A stretch of DNA of 64,000 bases from an uncultured Planctomycetota bacterium (GCA_900696525.1 CAADGL010000015.1:1-64000), one strand, 5' to 3'. Positions 16,028 to 26,644 are shown, counted from the first letter of the stretch. Notes: generated by a model from the sequence alone, not told the origin. Made by a program: numbers and translations.

Positions 16028-16265
16028 GCACGTCCGTCGTTTCGCGCTCGGCGCCCAGCGCCTGCCCGCACTGCGCACAGTAACGCGCATGTGCGGCATT
16101 AACATGTCGACAGCGCCCGCAGGTCCGCGGCGACGGGCCGCCCGGGAGGCCGATCAGCGCCCGGCCGGCGCGCGCCATCATCGACACCAGCGCGCCGATC
16201 AGCGTCGCCAGCATCAGGATGAAGCCGACGATCCCCACGATCATCAGCCCCACCACCCATAGCAT
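16020..16265 (-). CDS. Small membrane protein with C-terminal zinc ribbon
   Basis: An 81-residue protein. It has one strong N-terminal hydrophobic helix pair (VGLMIVGIVGFILMLATLIG, residues 5-24, and a short following segment), then a cytoplasmic zinc ribbon CGRCRHVNAAHARYCAQCG near residues 49-67. The ATG at 16265 is used; a GTG five codons upstream (16280) is also possible. It begins just after the kinase stop (16273) and overlaps the start of the winged-helix/ESCRT-III-like gene by eight bases. This tight spacing indicates one operon and coupled translation. Confidence 0.7.
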   Translation of the reverse strand: MLWVVGLMIVGIVGFILMLATLIGALVSMMARAGRALIGLPGGPSPRTCGRCRHVNAAHARYCAQCGQALGAERETTDVHG

Positions 16266-16272
16266 GCCACCG

Positions 16273-17343
16273 TCAGCCACCACTGCTGCCTTCCATTTCC
16301 CCAAGCCGGCTGCCGCACAGGATGCAGAAGCGGTCGAACGGCCCCGGGTACTGCCCGCACGAGCCGCAGCGCCGCACGTGCGCCACGAGCTGCCGGCCGC
16401 AGCTCGTGCAGAACTGGTCGTGCGGGCCCGCGAGCTGCCCGCAGCGGGCACACGCCTGCCGGCCGAGCGCGACGTGCCGCGCCGGCGACTGGCCCGCCGA
16501 CGGAGCGCCCGCCGGCCGCACGCCCGCGGCGCGTTCCAAGTCATGCAGAACGGCGGCGGCACTCTCGTAGCGGCGCTCATAGCGCGCGTACACCTTGGCG
16601 AAAATCTCGTCGAGCGCCCGCGGGATGCCGCCGCGCAGCGAACTGGGCAGCTCCGCACCGGCGGGCCGCTGGCCGGTCAGGAGCTCGAAGAGCACGATCC
16701 CGACGGAGTAAAGGTCGCTGCGCACGTCGGGTTTGTGCCCGTCGTCGCGCAGCTCCGGCGCGATGTACGCCAGCGTGCCGACCAGCCGGTTGTCGCGCTC
16801 CAGCGACGCCGACTGCGCCACGGCCTTGAGTCCCTCGGCGTCACCCACGCCGAGGCCAAAATCGCTGAGCTTGACATCCTCGACGGCGACGCGCGGCAGC
16901 GGCTTGTCGTTCAGGTTCAGCAGCACGTTGCCGGGCTTCAGGTCGCGGTGCAGGACGTTGGCGGCGTGGGCCGCCTGGAGCCCGCGCAGCATGCCGCGCA
17001 TCACCGTTGTCGCGATCTGGAGCCCGACGCCCTCGCGGCGTTCGTTGAGCACGTCGCGCAGCGAAGGGCCGTTGACGAGCTCCATGACGAGGTACGGGTG
17101 CTCGGCGTACGGATCGAGCCCGACGACGCGCACGATGTTCGGATGGCGCAGGCCGTGCACCATCACGCCTTCGCGTTGCAGGTAGCGCACGTAGTCGGGC
17201 TCGGTCGGCAGCTTCACCGCGACCAGGTCTTTCTCCCAGATGTGGTGCCGCGCCCGCCAGACCTCGCCAAACGTGCCGGTGCCCAGCAACTGCTCCAGCA
17301 CGTACTCGCTGATCCGGACGCCGGCGCTGTATCGGCTGCTCAT
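16273..17343 (-). CDS. Ser/Thr protein kinase with two C-terminal zinc ribbons
   Basis: A 356-residue Hanks-type kinase. Landmarks are the Gly loop LGTGTFGEVW (20-29), catalytic Lys44 in VAVKL, the catalytic loop HRDLKPGN (132-139), DFG (161-163) and APE (195-197). All key residues are present, so it should be active. Residues 298-343 carry two CxxC-x10-CxxC ribbons (C298, C301, C312, C315; C326, C329, C340, C343). There is no membrane segment, unlike PknB. It lies seven to eight bases upstream of the small zinc-ribbon membrane gene and in the same run as the ESCRT-like genes. A role in regulating that module by phosphorylation is inferred from position. Confidence 0.9.
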   Translation of the reverse strand: MSSRYSAGVRISEYVLEQLLGTGTFGEVWRARHHIWEKDLVAVKLPTEPDYVRYLQREGVMVHGLRHPNIVRVVGLDPYAEHPYLVMELVNGPSLRDVLNERREGVGLQIATTVMRGMLRGLQAAHAANVLHRDLKPGNVLLNLNDKPLPRVAVEDVKLSDFGLGVGDAEGLKAVAQSASLERDNRLVGTLAYIAPELRDDGHKPDVRSDLYSVGIVLFELLTGQRPAGAELPSSLRGGIPRALDEIFAKVYARYERRYESAAAVLHDLERAAGVRPAGAPSAGQSPARHVALGRQACARCGQLAGPHDQFCTSCGRQLVAHVRRCGSCGQYPGPFDRFCILCGSRLGEMEGSSGG

Positions 17344-17414
17344 GGTGCGACTGCCTCTTCTCTACCCGGCCAAGCCAGCCCGCGGGCCCCGCCCGGCCGG
17401 CCAACCGCCTGCGC

Positions 17415-17825
17415 TCAACCCCCCGACATCTCCGCGAGGTACTCCGTCACCAGATAATTATACGTCGTGGCCACTCCCATCGCCCCCAGGCCCGCCAGCC
17501 AGCCCCACGCGCCCGCAGGCCATCCGGTCATCAGGCACACGCCCACGACCACGTCGATCAGCGAGTAGCCCGCGATCAGCGCCGCTCCGGCCCAGTTCGA
17601 CCCCTGCTCCAGCACGCGCCCGATGAACAGCCGCGCCGACCACGGCACGGCCGCCGCCGCCGCCACCCACACCACGCTCCGCCACACGCCGCTCCAGATC
17701 GCGCCCTTCGTCTCGGCGGGCATCTGCCAGATGCCCACGCCGATCGCGATCAGCAGCCCGAGCGCGATCCAGCCGAGGACCTTCTCCCCCAGCCGCCCCA
17801 GAACTCCGCCGCCTGGCGTCTCCAT
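17415..17825 (-). CDS. Small polytopic membrane protein, function unknown
   Basis: A 136-residue protein with about four hydrophobic helices (VLGWIALGLLIAIGVGIW near residue 16, VVWVAAAAAVPW, AGAALIAGYSLIDVVVGVCL and the last, GWLAGLGAMGVATTYNYL). No family is recognised. It is the first gene of the minus-strand run that includes the kinase and ESCRT-like genes (71-bp gap to the kinase) and may be the promoter-proximal gene of that cluster. Confidence 0.65.
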   Translation of the reverse strand: METPGGGVLGRLGEKVLGWIALGLLIAIGVGIWQMPAETKGAIWSGVWRSVVWVAAAAAVPWSARLFIGRVLEQGSNWAGAALIAGYSLIDVVVGVCLMTGWPAGAWGWLAGLGAMGVATTYNYLVTEYLAEMSGG

Positions 17826-17858
17826 ACCGGTAGCTTAAACCCTTTGCAGCCCCCGCAC

Positions 17859-17864
17859 ATTACA
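17859..17864 (-). promoter_or_regulatory. Candidate -10 box upstream of the ESCRT-like cluster
   Basis: On the minus strand TGTAAT (one mismatch to TATAAT) lies about 34 bases before the ATG at 17825. No good -35 is visible. It is the best candidate for the cluster promoter, with low certainty. Confidence 0.25.
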
Positions 17865-18037
17865 AAAGTACCTCGCGCGGGGAATCGCCCCCGCGCCGCC
17901 CCCGCCCGCCCGACGCACGTCCGCGCGGACACCGCTGACGCTTCCCGGTTAGTATTCTGGCCGCACGCACGAAGATTGATGCAAAAGACGCGCCGCCGTG
18001 CGCTAAGAATCGCTCGGAAGTTCGCAGGAGGATCGAC

Positions 18038-18421
18038 ATGGCACGCAGCAGGTCGCCGCGACCGGCCCAGGCGCTCGTCACCTTCCCGAATCCGGCGCGC
18101 CGCCGCGACTACACGATCCGCCACGTCGCGCCCGAGTTCACCAGCCGCTGCCCGGTGACGGGCCAGCCCGACTTCGGCACGATCATCATCGAGTACGTCG
18201 CCGACGCTGTCTGCGTGGAGCTCAAGAGCCTGAAGCTCTATCTCCAGGCGTTCCGCGAGCAGGGCATCTTCTACGAGGCTGTCACCAACCGCATCCTCGA
18301 CGAGCTGGTCGCCGTCCTGAGGCCGCGGCGCATGCGCGTCGAAACACAGTGGAACCCACGCGGCGGAATGACATCGACCATCGTGGCGCAGTACGATCGC
18401 CCGGCGCGGTCGCGGCGCTGA
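18038..18421 (+). CDS. queF: NADPH-dependent 7-cyano-7-deazaguanine reductase
   Basis: QueF reduces preQ0 to preQ1 in queuosine synthesis. The 127-residue product is the short, single-domain type. It has EFTSRCPVTGQPDFGTI with the catalytic Cys and the nearby Asp, then CVELKSLKLYL, the substrate-binding region GIFYEAVTN and the RGGM segment. Start ATG 18038 follows an AGGAGG ribosome site. It stands alone and divergent from the ESCRT-like cluster. A queuosine-precursor transporter is encoded 16 kb away at 34269. Confidence 0.95.
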   Translation: MARSRSPRPAQALVTFPNPARRRDYTIRHVAPEFTSRCPVTGQPDFGTIIIEYVADAVCVELKSLKLYLQAFREQGIFYEAVTNRILDELVAVLRPRRMRVETQWNPRGGMTSTIVAQYDRPARSRR

Positions 18422-18509
18422 CGCGTGCGTTTCGGCTGTTCTGGGAATCGCGACGCATGCCGCCGCGCGGCTGACCCGGCGGCGGGTGGCCTGGCGTCGC
18501 CCCGCACCG

Positions 18510-18543
18510 CGATCCGAGCCGCGCCCGTGAGGAAGCGGTTGCG
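18510..18543 (-). repeat. Dispersed intergenic repeat, copy 1
   Basis: A 34-bp element containing GGGCGCGGCTCGGATCG (minus-strand reading). It differs by one base from the copy at 27669. It lies between queF and the FlgM-like gene. Confidence 0.85.
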
Positions 18544-18580
18544 CCGAAACGCAACCAGCCTGGCGACGCCCGGCCTGGGC

Positions 18581-18856
18581 TCACGACCCGCTGAGCGCCC
18601 GTTGCAGGCGCTCGACGGCCACATCGAGCTTCTCCGGGGTGAGGTAGACGCCCTGGGTCAACTGCTCGCGAATGCGCTCCACCAGCTCGGTGCGAACCGG
18701 TTCATCGACACGGCGGCGCGTCTCGGCGGACACCTCGACGGTGTCGCGCGTCGCGCTCTCGGCCGCGGCCTCGCGCGCCTGGCGCGCGGACTCGCGGCGA
18801 TTCGGTCCGGCCTTCGCCAGGACCGACACGGCCTGGTCTGCAATCGTTCGCATCAT
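18581..18856 (-). CDS. FlgM-like anti-sigma factor candidate
   Basis: A 91-residue protein. Its C-terminal part (VEVSAETRRRVDEPVRTELV then IREQLTQGVYLTPEKLDVAV) follows the FlgM pattern of a helix, then (I/V)R..I..G.Y.....(K/D)(I/L)A. FlgM binds and inhibits the flagellar sigma factor 28. The N-terminal half is charged and probably disordered, as in FlgM. No flagellar gene lies in the window, so the functional assignment is tentative. Two Met codons start the frame, and the first is used. Confidence 0.45.
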   Translation of the reverse strand: MMRTIADQAVSVLAKAGPNRRESARQAREAAAESATRDTVEVSAETRRRVDEPVRTELVERIREQLTQGVYLTPEKLDVAVERLQRALSGS

Positions 18857-19194
18857 AAGTCACCGCCCTGCTGCTAATCCTGCCCGTGCGGACAGTCCGC
18901 CTTGGCAACCCACCGGTTGTCGAGACGGTTGACCAGATACCCGGACGGGCGGCGCAAACCGCCCGCGCTCGAAACCCCATGGCCCCATACAGCGGCCGTT
19001 TGGTCTATCGGCCGTGCGGGCTTGATGCGATTACTCAATCCGCGCGCGTTCTTGAACATTTCCTCGATTTCGACGATCGGCGGCGTTTCCTCCGTGGAGC
19101 GTGCATTCTTATGGGGCCCGTCGCCTGCGCCAGGTCTGCAAACGCTTACAAACGCCCCCGCAGGCGGCCGCGCAACACCTGCGCGGCGCTCCCG
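18857..19194. other. Intergenic region upstream of the FlgM-like gene
   Basis: About 340 bp without a credible gene. The only feature is GCCGATAG on the minus strand (19005-19012), close to the sigma-28 -10 consensus GCCGATAA. A matching TAAA element at the right spacing is absent: the nearest, TAAT, is two bases too far. Nothing else is seen. Confidence 0.4.
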
Positions 19195-20085
19195 TCACAC
19201 GATGGCCCGCATGTCCTCCGGCGCCGCCTCTCCTTTGACGAACCGCCGCACGCCCTCGTGCGTCGAGCGCATCAGCTCCTCCGGGGTGCCGTCGGCCACG
19301 AACGCCCCTTTCTCCAGCATCAGCACGCGATCGCCCACTTCGGCGGCGCTGCGCATGTCGTGCGTCACGATCACGCCCGTGACGTGCACCGTTCGCTGAA
19401 GGTGCCGGATGAGCTTGTTGATCACGTCCGAGCGCTGCGGGTCCAGGCCGGCGGTCGGCTCGTCGTAGAGAATCACCTTCGGCGGCGGCTGAAGCGCGAT
19501 CGCCCGCGCCAGGGCCACGCGCTTCTTCTCGCCGCCGGACAGCTCCGCCGGCCGCTTGTCTTCGAAGCCGCGCAGTCCGACGATCGCCAGGCAGCGCTCG
19601 ACGATCTCCAGAATCTGCCGGCGGCTCAGGCCATGGGCCCGGCGGTTCTCCATCAGCGAAAAGGCTACGTTGTCGCCGACCGACAGCGAGTCGAACAGCG
19701 CGTTCAACTGGAAGACGAAGCTGATCTGGCGGCGGATCGGCGCCCAGGCGCGCTCGCTCAACTGGTCCACGCGGCGGCCCTCGAAGTACACCTCGCCGCG
19801 GTCCGGGCGCAGCAGCCCGACGATGTGCTTGAGCAGCACGCTCTTGCCCTCGCCCGAGCGCCCGATGATCACCGTGTTGCGCCCGCGCTCGATCTTCAGG
19901 TCGATGTCGTCCAGCACGCGCTGCCGCCCGAACGACTTGCTCACCCGCCGCAGCTCGATGATCGTGTCGCCCCCGCGCGCCGCGGCCGTCGCCGGCGAGA
20001 CCCGCAGCGCCGCCTTTTCGGCCGCGCCGCTGGATGGGGCGGCGTCGGGCGGGGTCGTCTGGTTGATGGGCTGCGACCGCTGCAA
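19195..20085 (-). CDS. mlaF: ABC transporter ATP-binding protein, MlaF-like
   Basis: The ATPase of an Mla-type phospholipid/lipid transporter between inner and outer membranes. Landmarks are Walker A GRSGEGKS, Q-loop FVFQLNALFDSLSV, signature LSGGEKKR, Walker B VILYDEPTAGLDP and the switch His in VIVTHDM. The FQxxALFDSLxVxxNVAF stretch is characteristic of the MlaF/Mkl group. No ATG precedes the domain. TTG at 20085, with AGAAAGG about 12 bases upstream, is taken as the start, giving 296 residues. It lies 38 bp downstream of mlaE. No MlaD or MlaC is in the window. Confidence 0.88.
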   Translation of the reverse strand: MQRSQPINQTTPPDAAPSSGAAEKAALRVSPATAAARGGDTIIELRRVSKSFGRQRVLDDIDLKIERGRNTVIIGRSGEGKSVLLKHIVGLLRPDRGEVYFEGRRVDQLSERAWAPIRRQISFVFQLNALFDSLSVGDNVAFSLMENRRAHGLSRRQILEIVERCLAIVGLRGFEDKRPAELSGGEKKRVALARAIALQPPPKVILYDEPTAGLDPQRSDVINKLIRHLQRTVHVTGVIVTHDMRSAAEVGDRVLMLEKGAFVADGTPEELMRSTHEGVRRFVKGEAAPEDMRAIV

Positions 20086-20123
20086 GAAAAACGCCGCCTT
20101 TCTCTTCGTGGCATCAAACGGCG

Positions 20124-20954
20124 CTAGAACAGCATCCGGAACCCGTACAGGATGCGGTACAAGCCGTTGATGGCGAAGTTCAGAAACAGGTCCAGCACCA
20201 GGATCACGATGAAGCTGGCGACGAACGCCTCGGTGCACGCCCGGCCGACCCCCTCGGCGCCCCCGCGGCAACTGAACCCCTTGAAGCACGCGATCAGTCC
20301 GATCGCCCCCCCGAAAAAGAACGCCTTCACCAGCCCCGACCCGATGTCCCACATCTCCACGATCTCCGCCGAGTTCCGCCAGAACGGCTCCGAGTCGCCG
20401 GCGTACACTCCGCAGAAGATCACCCACGAACCCAACGCACCCATCAGGTTCGCGTACAGCGTCAGCAGCGGCGTCAGCAGCAGGCAGGCGAGGAAGCGCG
20501 GCGTCGCCAGATACCGGACGGGGTCGGTCCCCATCGAACGCAGCGCCAACAACTGCTCGGTGACGTTCATCGTCCCCAGCTCCGCCGTCAGCGCCCCACC
20601 CACGCGCCCGGCCAGCATCACACCGGCGAGCACGGGCCCAAGCTCGGCGGCGATGGAAATGTTCACGATTCCGCCCAGGCGGTCGGTCAGGTTGGCATTC
20701 TCGAACTGGTCCCAGCCTTGGACGATCAGCACCATGCCCACGAAGGCGCCGGTGAGCATCACCACGGGCACCGACATGGCGCCGACGCTGTAGAACTGCG
20801 GAATCAGCAGCCGCCAGCCCGCGAGCAGGACCCCTGGAACGAACGACAGCGTGTACGCCACGAAACTGGAGAAATGCCCGAACCCGGCGACGGCGCCGAT
20901 CACGCGCGCCCCGACGGCCGCCACGCCTCCCTCCAGATTGCCCACACGCGCCAT
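20124..20954 (-). CDS. mlaE: MlaE-family permease
   Basis: The membrane subunit of an Mla-type lipid transporter. It has 276 residues and five to six hydrophobic segments. The family core includes FVGMVLIVQGWDQF, then AELGPVLAGVMLAGRVGGAL and AELGTMNVTEQLLALRSMG (the ExGTM...EQ..AL motif), then DPVRYLATPR. The first gene of the mlaE-mlaF pair; ATG 20954. It is divergent from ftsK. Confidence 0.93.
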   Translation of the reverse strand: MARVGNLEGGVAAVGARVIGAVAGFGHFSSFVAYTLSFVPGVLLAGWRLLIPQFYSVGAMSVPVVMLTGAFVGMVLIVQGWDQFENANLTDRLGGIVNISIAAELGPVLAGVMLAGRVGGALTAELGTMNVTEQLLALRSMGTDPVRYLATPRFLACLLLTPLLTLYANLMGALGSWVIFCGVYAGDSEPFWRNSAEIVEMWDIGSGLVKAFFFGGAIGLIACFKGFSCRGGAEGVGRACTEAFVASFIVILVLDLFLNFAINGLYRILYGFRMLF

Positions 20955-21045
20955 ACCCGCCGCTCCTGGGCCGCGACTGCCGCCGACCGGACCGCGGACG
21001 CCGTCGGCCGTCCGGTCGGGCCGCCGGATTCAACGACCGCGATAG

Positions 21046-21078
21046 CTTATACAACTTGCGGCCCGAACACGATATACT
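21046..21078. promoter_or_regulatory. Candidate divergent promoter region, mlaE/ftsK
   Basis: Two -10-like boxes face opposite ways. TATACT at 21073-21078 on the plus strand lies about 60 bases before ftsK. TATAAG on the minus strand (21046-21051) lies about 90 bases before mlaE. Neither has a clear -35. Confidence 0.3.
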
Positions 21079-21139
21079 CTCCCCAGACGGGAACGTCGCG
21101 GCCCCGACAGCGGATGTGGGGCCGACTGCCGGTTCATGG

Positions 21140-23650
<2,511 letters not shown>

Positions 23651-23739
23651 GCAACGCCCCGGCGCCGCTCCGTCACTTCATCCCCGCCCGCCCCCCGACT
23701 ATCATGACGGAGGCGCTATCCCCACGCGAAAGGAACGCC

Positions 23740-24120
23740 ATGAGCCAGTTTCCCGCCACGCCCCCATACTACTACCACGAGCAGCCCCAGCCGCCTCGCG
23801 CGCGACACTCCGGCATCGGGATCGCCTCGTTCATCATCGCGCTCCTCTGCGGCGTCGCGTCCTTTGTCACGATCGGAATCGCCGGCATCATGGAGACCTC
23901 GCAGCCCGGCGGCGCGGATCCCGACAATCCTGCGACGGCCTTGATCGGCCTGGCGATCATCGCCTGCGGCATGGGCTTCGCCCTCGGGCTCGTTCTGGGC
24001 ATCGTCGGCCTGTGCCTGCCGAACACGAACCGGCTCTTCGCCGGCCTCGGCGTCGGCTTCAACCTGGTCGCCATGCTGGGACTCGGGATGCTCATGCTGA
24101 TCGGGCTCATGGCCGCCTGA
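23740..24120 (+). CDS. Small membrane protein (DUF4190-like)
   Basis: A 126-residue protein with a Pro/Tyr-rich N-terminus (PATPPYYYHEQPQPP). Three hydrophobic helices follow (GIASFIIALLCGVASFVTIG, IGLAIIACGMGFALGLVLG and LGVGFNLVAMLGLGMLMLIG). The layout resembles DUF4190-type proteins. ATG 23740 follows AAAGGA. Function unknown. It follows ftsK by 90 bp. Confidence 0.7.
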   Translation: MSQFPATPPYYYHEQPQPPRARHSGIGIASFIIALLCGVASFVTIGIAGIMETSQPGGADPDNPATALIGLAIIACGMGFALGLVLGIVGLCLPNTNRLFAGLGVGFNLVAMLGLGMLMLIGLMAA

Positions 24121-24300
24121 GCCCCCCTGCCCGGCCCGCGCCGGCGAGCCCGCCCGGCGGAACACGCGCGGGTGCGGCTTGGCTTCGTGATCGCCCGCGG
24201 CAGGTTCGGCCGGAGTTGCACCAAATGTGAACGTCTGCCGCAACCGGCGGCCGATGAGCTTCTTCAAAGGGCTCGGCATTCAACCGACGAGGCGCCGCGA

Positions 24301-26289
24301 ATGGACCATGAGAAACGAGAGTGGCTCGAGGCCGACGGCCTGGGCGGCTTCGCCTCCGGCACCGTCGCCGGAATCCGCACCCGCCGATACCACGCCCTGC
24401 TCCTGGCCGCGACAACGCCCCCGACCGGCCGACAGGTGCTCGTCAGCGGCTTCGACGCGTGGCTTGAGACGCCGGACGGCACCGCAGCCCTCAGTTCGCA
24501 GCGCTACACGCCCGACGTGATCCACCCGGACAACGGCGGCTCGCCCGAAGAGTTCTCGCTCGATCCGTGGCCGCGCTGGGTGCTGCGCGGCCGCGACGGC
24601 ATGCGCGTCGAGCAGGAGCTCTTCGCCGTCCACGGCCTGCCGCTGGTCGCCCTGCGCTGGCGCCTGGTCGATCGCCCGGCGACGGCGCGGCTCCACGTGC
24701 GCCCGTTCCTGGCCGGCCGGGATTATCACGCCCTGATGCACCAGAACGACTACGTGCGTTTCGAGCCCGAGGTTGACGGCGAACGCCTCACCTGGCGGGT
24801 CTACGACGGCGTGACGCCGATCGTCTGCCTCTGCAACGCACGCTACCAGCACGAGCCCTACTGGTTCCGCAGCTTCCTCTACCGCGAAGAGCAGCTCCGC
24901 GGCCTCGACTGCCTCGAAGACCTGCCATCGCCGGGCGTGCTGCACTTCGACCTGCTGGCAGGCGACGCGGTCTGGATGCTGGCCGCCGGCGAGCCCGCCG
25001 CCGCCGCGGCCTTCCACCTCGGCGAGAGCGCGCTGGCCGCTTTCGAGCGACTGCGCGTCCGCGAGCAGCGGCGCCGGGCCGCGTTTGCGACGCCGCTGGA
25101 CCGCGCCGCCGACGCATACCTCGTGCAGCGTGCGACGGGCAAGACGATCGTTGCGGGCTATCCGTGGTTCACGGACTGGGGCCGGGACACCTTCCTCGCG
25201 GTGCGCGGGTTGTGCATCGCCACGGGCCGGCTGGACGAGGCGCGCGAGATCCTGCTCGAATGGAGCCGCACCGTCTCGCAGGGCATGCTCCCCAACCGCT
25301 TCCCGGACGGCACGTCAGAACCGGAGTACAACTCCGTCGACGCCTCGCTGTGGTTCATCATCGCCGTGCAGGACCTGATGCTCGCCGCTGAGCGCGCCGG
25401 CCGCCCGCTCGACGCCGCCCAGCGCGCCCGGTTCATGGACGCGGTCGAGGAAATCCTGGTCGGCTACAGCACCGGGACGCGCTACGGCATCCACGCCGAC
25501 ACCGACGGCCTGCTGGCGGCGGGCGAGCCCGGCCAGCAGTTGACCTGGATGGACGCCAGGGTGGACAACTGGGTCGTCACGCCGCGCATCGGCAAGCCCG
25601 TCGAGGTCCAGGCCCTGTGGCTCAATGCGCTGCACTTCGCGGGTCAGCACAACCCGCGCTGGCTGCCGCTGTTCAACCGCGGCAAGGCGGCGTTCCAATT
25701 CCGTTTCTGGAACGAGTCCGCGCAATGTCTCTACGACGTGATCGACTGCGAGCACACGGCCGGCGCCTGCGACGCCAGCCTGCGCCCGAACCAGATCTAC
25801 GCCGTCGGCGGCCTGCCGCTGGTGCTGCTGGCGCCGCGCGAGGCGCGCCAGGTCGTAGACGTCGTCGAGCGCCGCCTGCTGACGCCGCTCGGCCTGCGCT
25901 CGCTCTCGCCCGACGACCCGCACTACGTCGGGCGCTACGAAGGCGGCGTCCGGCAGCGTGACGGCTCTTATCACCAGGGCACCGTCTGGCCGTTCCTCAT
26001 GGGCCCGTTCGTCGAGGCCTGGATTCGCGTCCACGCCGACCCGCGCCACCCCGGCCGGGGCGCGGCCGACATCCGCCGCCAGGCACACGACCGCTTCATC
26101 CGCCCGCTGCTGGCGCACCTCGACGACGCCGGCCTCGGCCACGTCTCGGAGATCGCCGACGCCGACCCGCCCCACACGCCGCGCGGCTGTCCGTTCCAGG
26201 CCTGGTCGCTGGGCGAGCTGCTGCGGCTCAAGAACCAGGTCCTGACTGAACCGGCGCCCGGCGCGCCGCGGGCCAGCGCGACCGTGTGA
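24301..26289 (+). CDS. Amylo-alpha-1,6-glucosidase / glycogen debranching-type enzyme
   Basis: A 662-residue cytoplasmic glycosidase for branched alpha-glucans. The N-terminal GDE_N domain opens with EWLEADGLGGFASGTVAGI and RRYHALLLA. The C-terminal (alpha/alpha)6 domain has the acidic catalytic region WFTDWGRDTFLAVRGL, then EYNSVDASLWF and the late motif YHQGTVWPFLMGPFVEAW. Start ATG 24301 directly precedes the conserved opening; an upstream frame is open but not conserved in character. No other glycogen gene is close. Confidence 0.93.
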   Translation: MDHEKREWLEADGLGGFASGTVAGIRTRRYHALLLAATTPPTGRQVLVSGFDAWLETPDGTAALSSQRYTPDVIHPDNGGSPEEFSLDPWPRWVLRGRDGMRVEQELFAVHGLPLVALRWRLVDRPATARLHVRPFLAGRDYHALMHQNDYVRFEPEVDGERLTWRVYDGVTPIVCLCNARYQHEPYWFRSFLYREEQLRGLDCLEDLPSPGVLHFDLLAGDAVWMLAAGEPAAAAAFHLGESALAAFERLRVREQRRRAAFATPLDRAADAYLVQRATGKTIVAGYPWFTDWGRDTFLAVRGLCIATGRLDEAREILLEWSRTVSQGMLPNRFPDGTSEPEYNSVDASLWFIIAVQDLMLAAERAGRPLDAAQRARFMDAVEEILVGYSTGTRYGIHADTDGLLAAGEPGQQLTWMDARVDNWVVTPRIGKPVEVQALWLNALHFAGQHNPRWLPLFNRGKAAFQFRFWNESAQCLYDVIDCEHTAGACDASLRPNQIYAVGGLPLVLLAPREARQVVDVVERRLLTPLGLRSLSPDDPHYVGRYEGGVRQRDGSYHQGTVWPFLMGPFVEAWIRVHADPRHPGRGAADIRRQAHDRFIRPLLAHLDDAGLGHVSEIADADPPHTPRGCPFQAWSLGELLRLKNQVLTEPAPGAPRASATV

Positions 26290-26340
26290 GCGCCCTGGGT
26301 AAGAGGCCGACCGAGAATCGAAAACGTGTTCCGACTCTCA

Positions 26341-26380
26341 TAGCGACTGGTACATGAATCTAGCGACTGGTACATGAATC
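26341..26380. repeat. Perfect 20-bp tandem repeat
   Basis: tagcgactggtacatgaatc is repeated twice without a mismatch (26341-26360 and 26361-26380). It adjoins the transposase remnant and may be a relic of an insertion-sequence end. Confidence 0.9.
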
Positions 26381-26392
26381 GGGGGCAGGTCA

Positions 26393-26550
26393 CTGGATCT
26401 CGCTGCGGATGCTGTACAGCACCTAGAGCAGCCGCTCCTTGAGCGGTCGCTCGGGCGGCACACCCGGCCGGCCGGTCCGGCCGTAGGCGGCGTTGAAGTC
26501 GCGCGACATGCCGGCCAGCAGCTGGTTGGCGCGCTGCTTTGATCGGCCGC
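26393..26550 (-). pseudogene. Transposase N-terminal fragment with internal stop (IS5/IS1182-like)
   Basis: The minus strand reads LLAGMSRDFNAAYGRTGRPG, then VPPERPLKERLL, a TAG stop (26423-26425), then VLYSIRSEIQ and a TGA. This follows the N-terminus of DDE transposases with F..LY...GRPS(I/V)PPE.LL...LLQ.LYSIRSERQ. The stop replaces the family's conserved Gln (CAG to TAG). The remainder of the gene is gone. Confidence 0.75.
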
Positions 26551-26644
26551 AACGGATGCGTCGCTGGGATCAGTCCGTTAGGATTGAACGTGCGGAAACG
26601 TCGCCCTGAGAATCCACTCGACCGCGCATTGGCCATCGGAACTG

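Noticed and set aside
14570..16105. Start of the winged-helix/ESCRT-III-like gene at 16105
   Set aside because: It would overlap the small zinc-ribbon gene by 86 bases with low-quality sequence. ATG 16027, coupled to the preceding stop, fits better.
18038..18421. A preQ1 riboswitch before queF
   Set aside because: No sequence matching the preQ1-I or preQ1-II aptamer was seen in 17826-18037.
18886..20127. Long plus-strand open frame opposite mlaF
   Set aside because: His/Arg/Ala-rich antisense sequence typical of high-GC DNA, with no family features.
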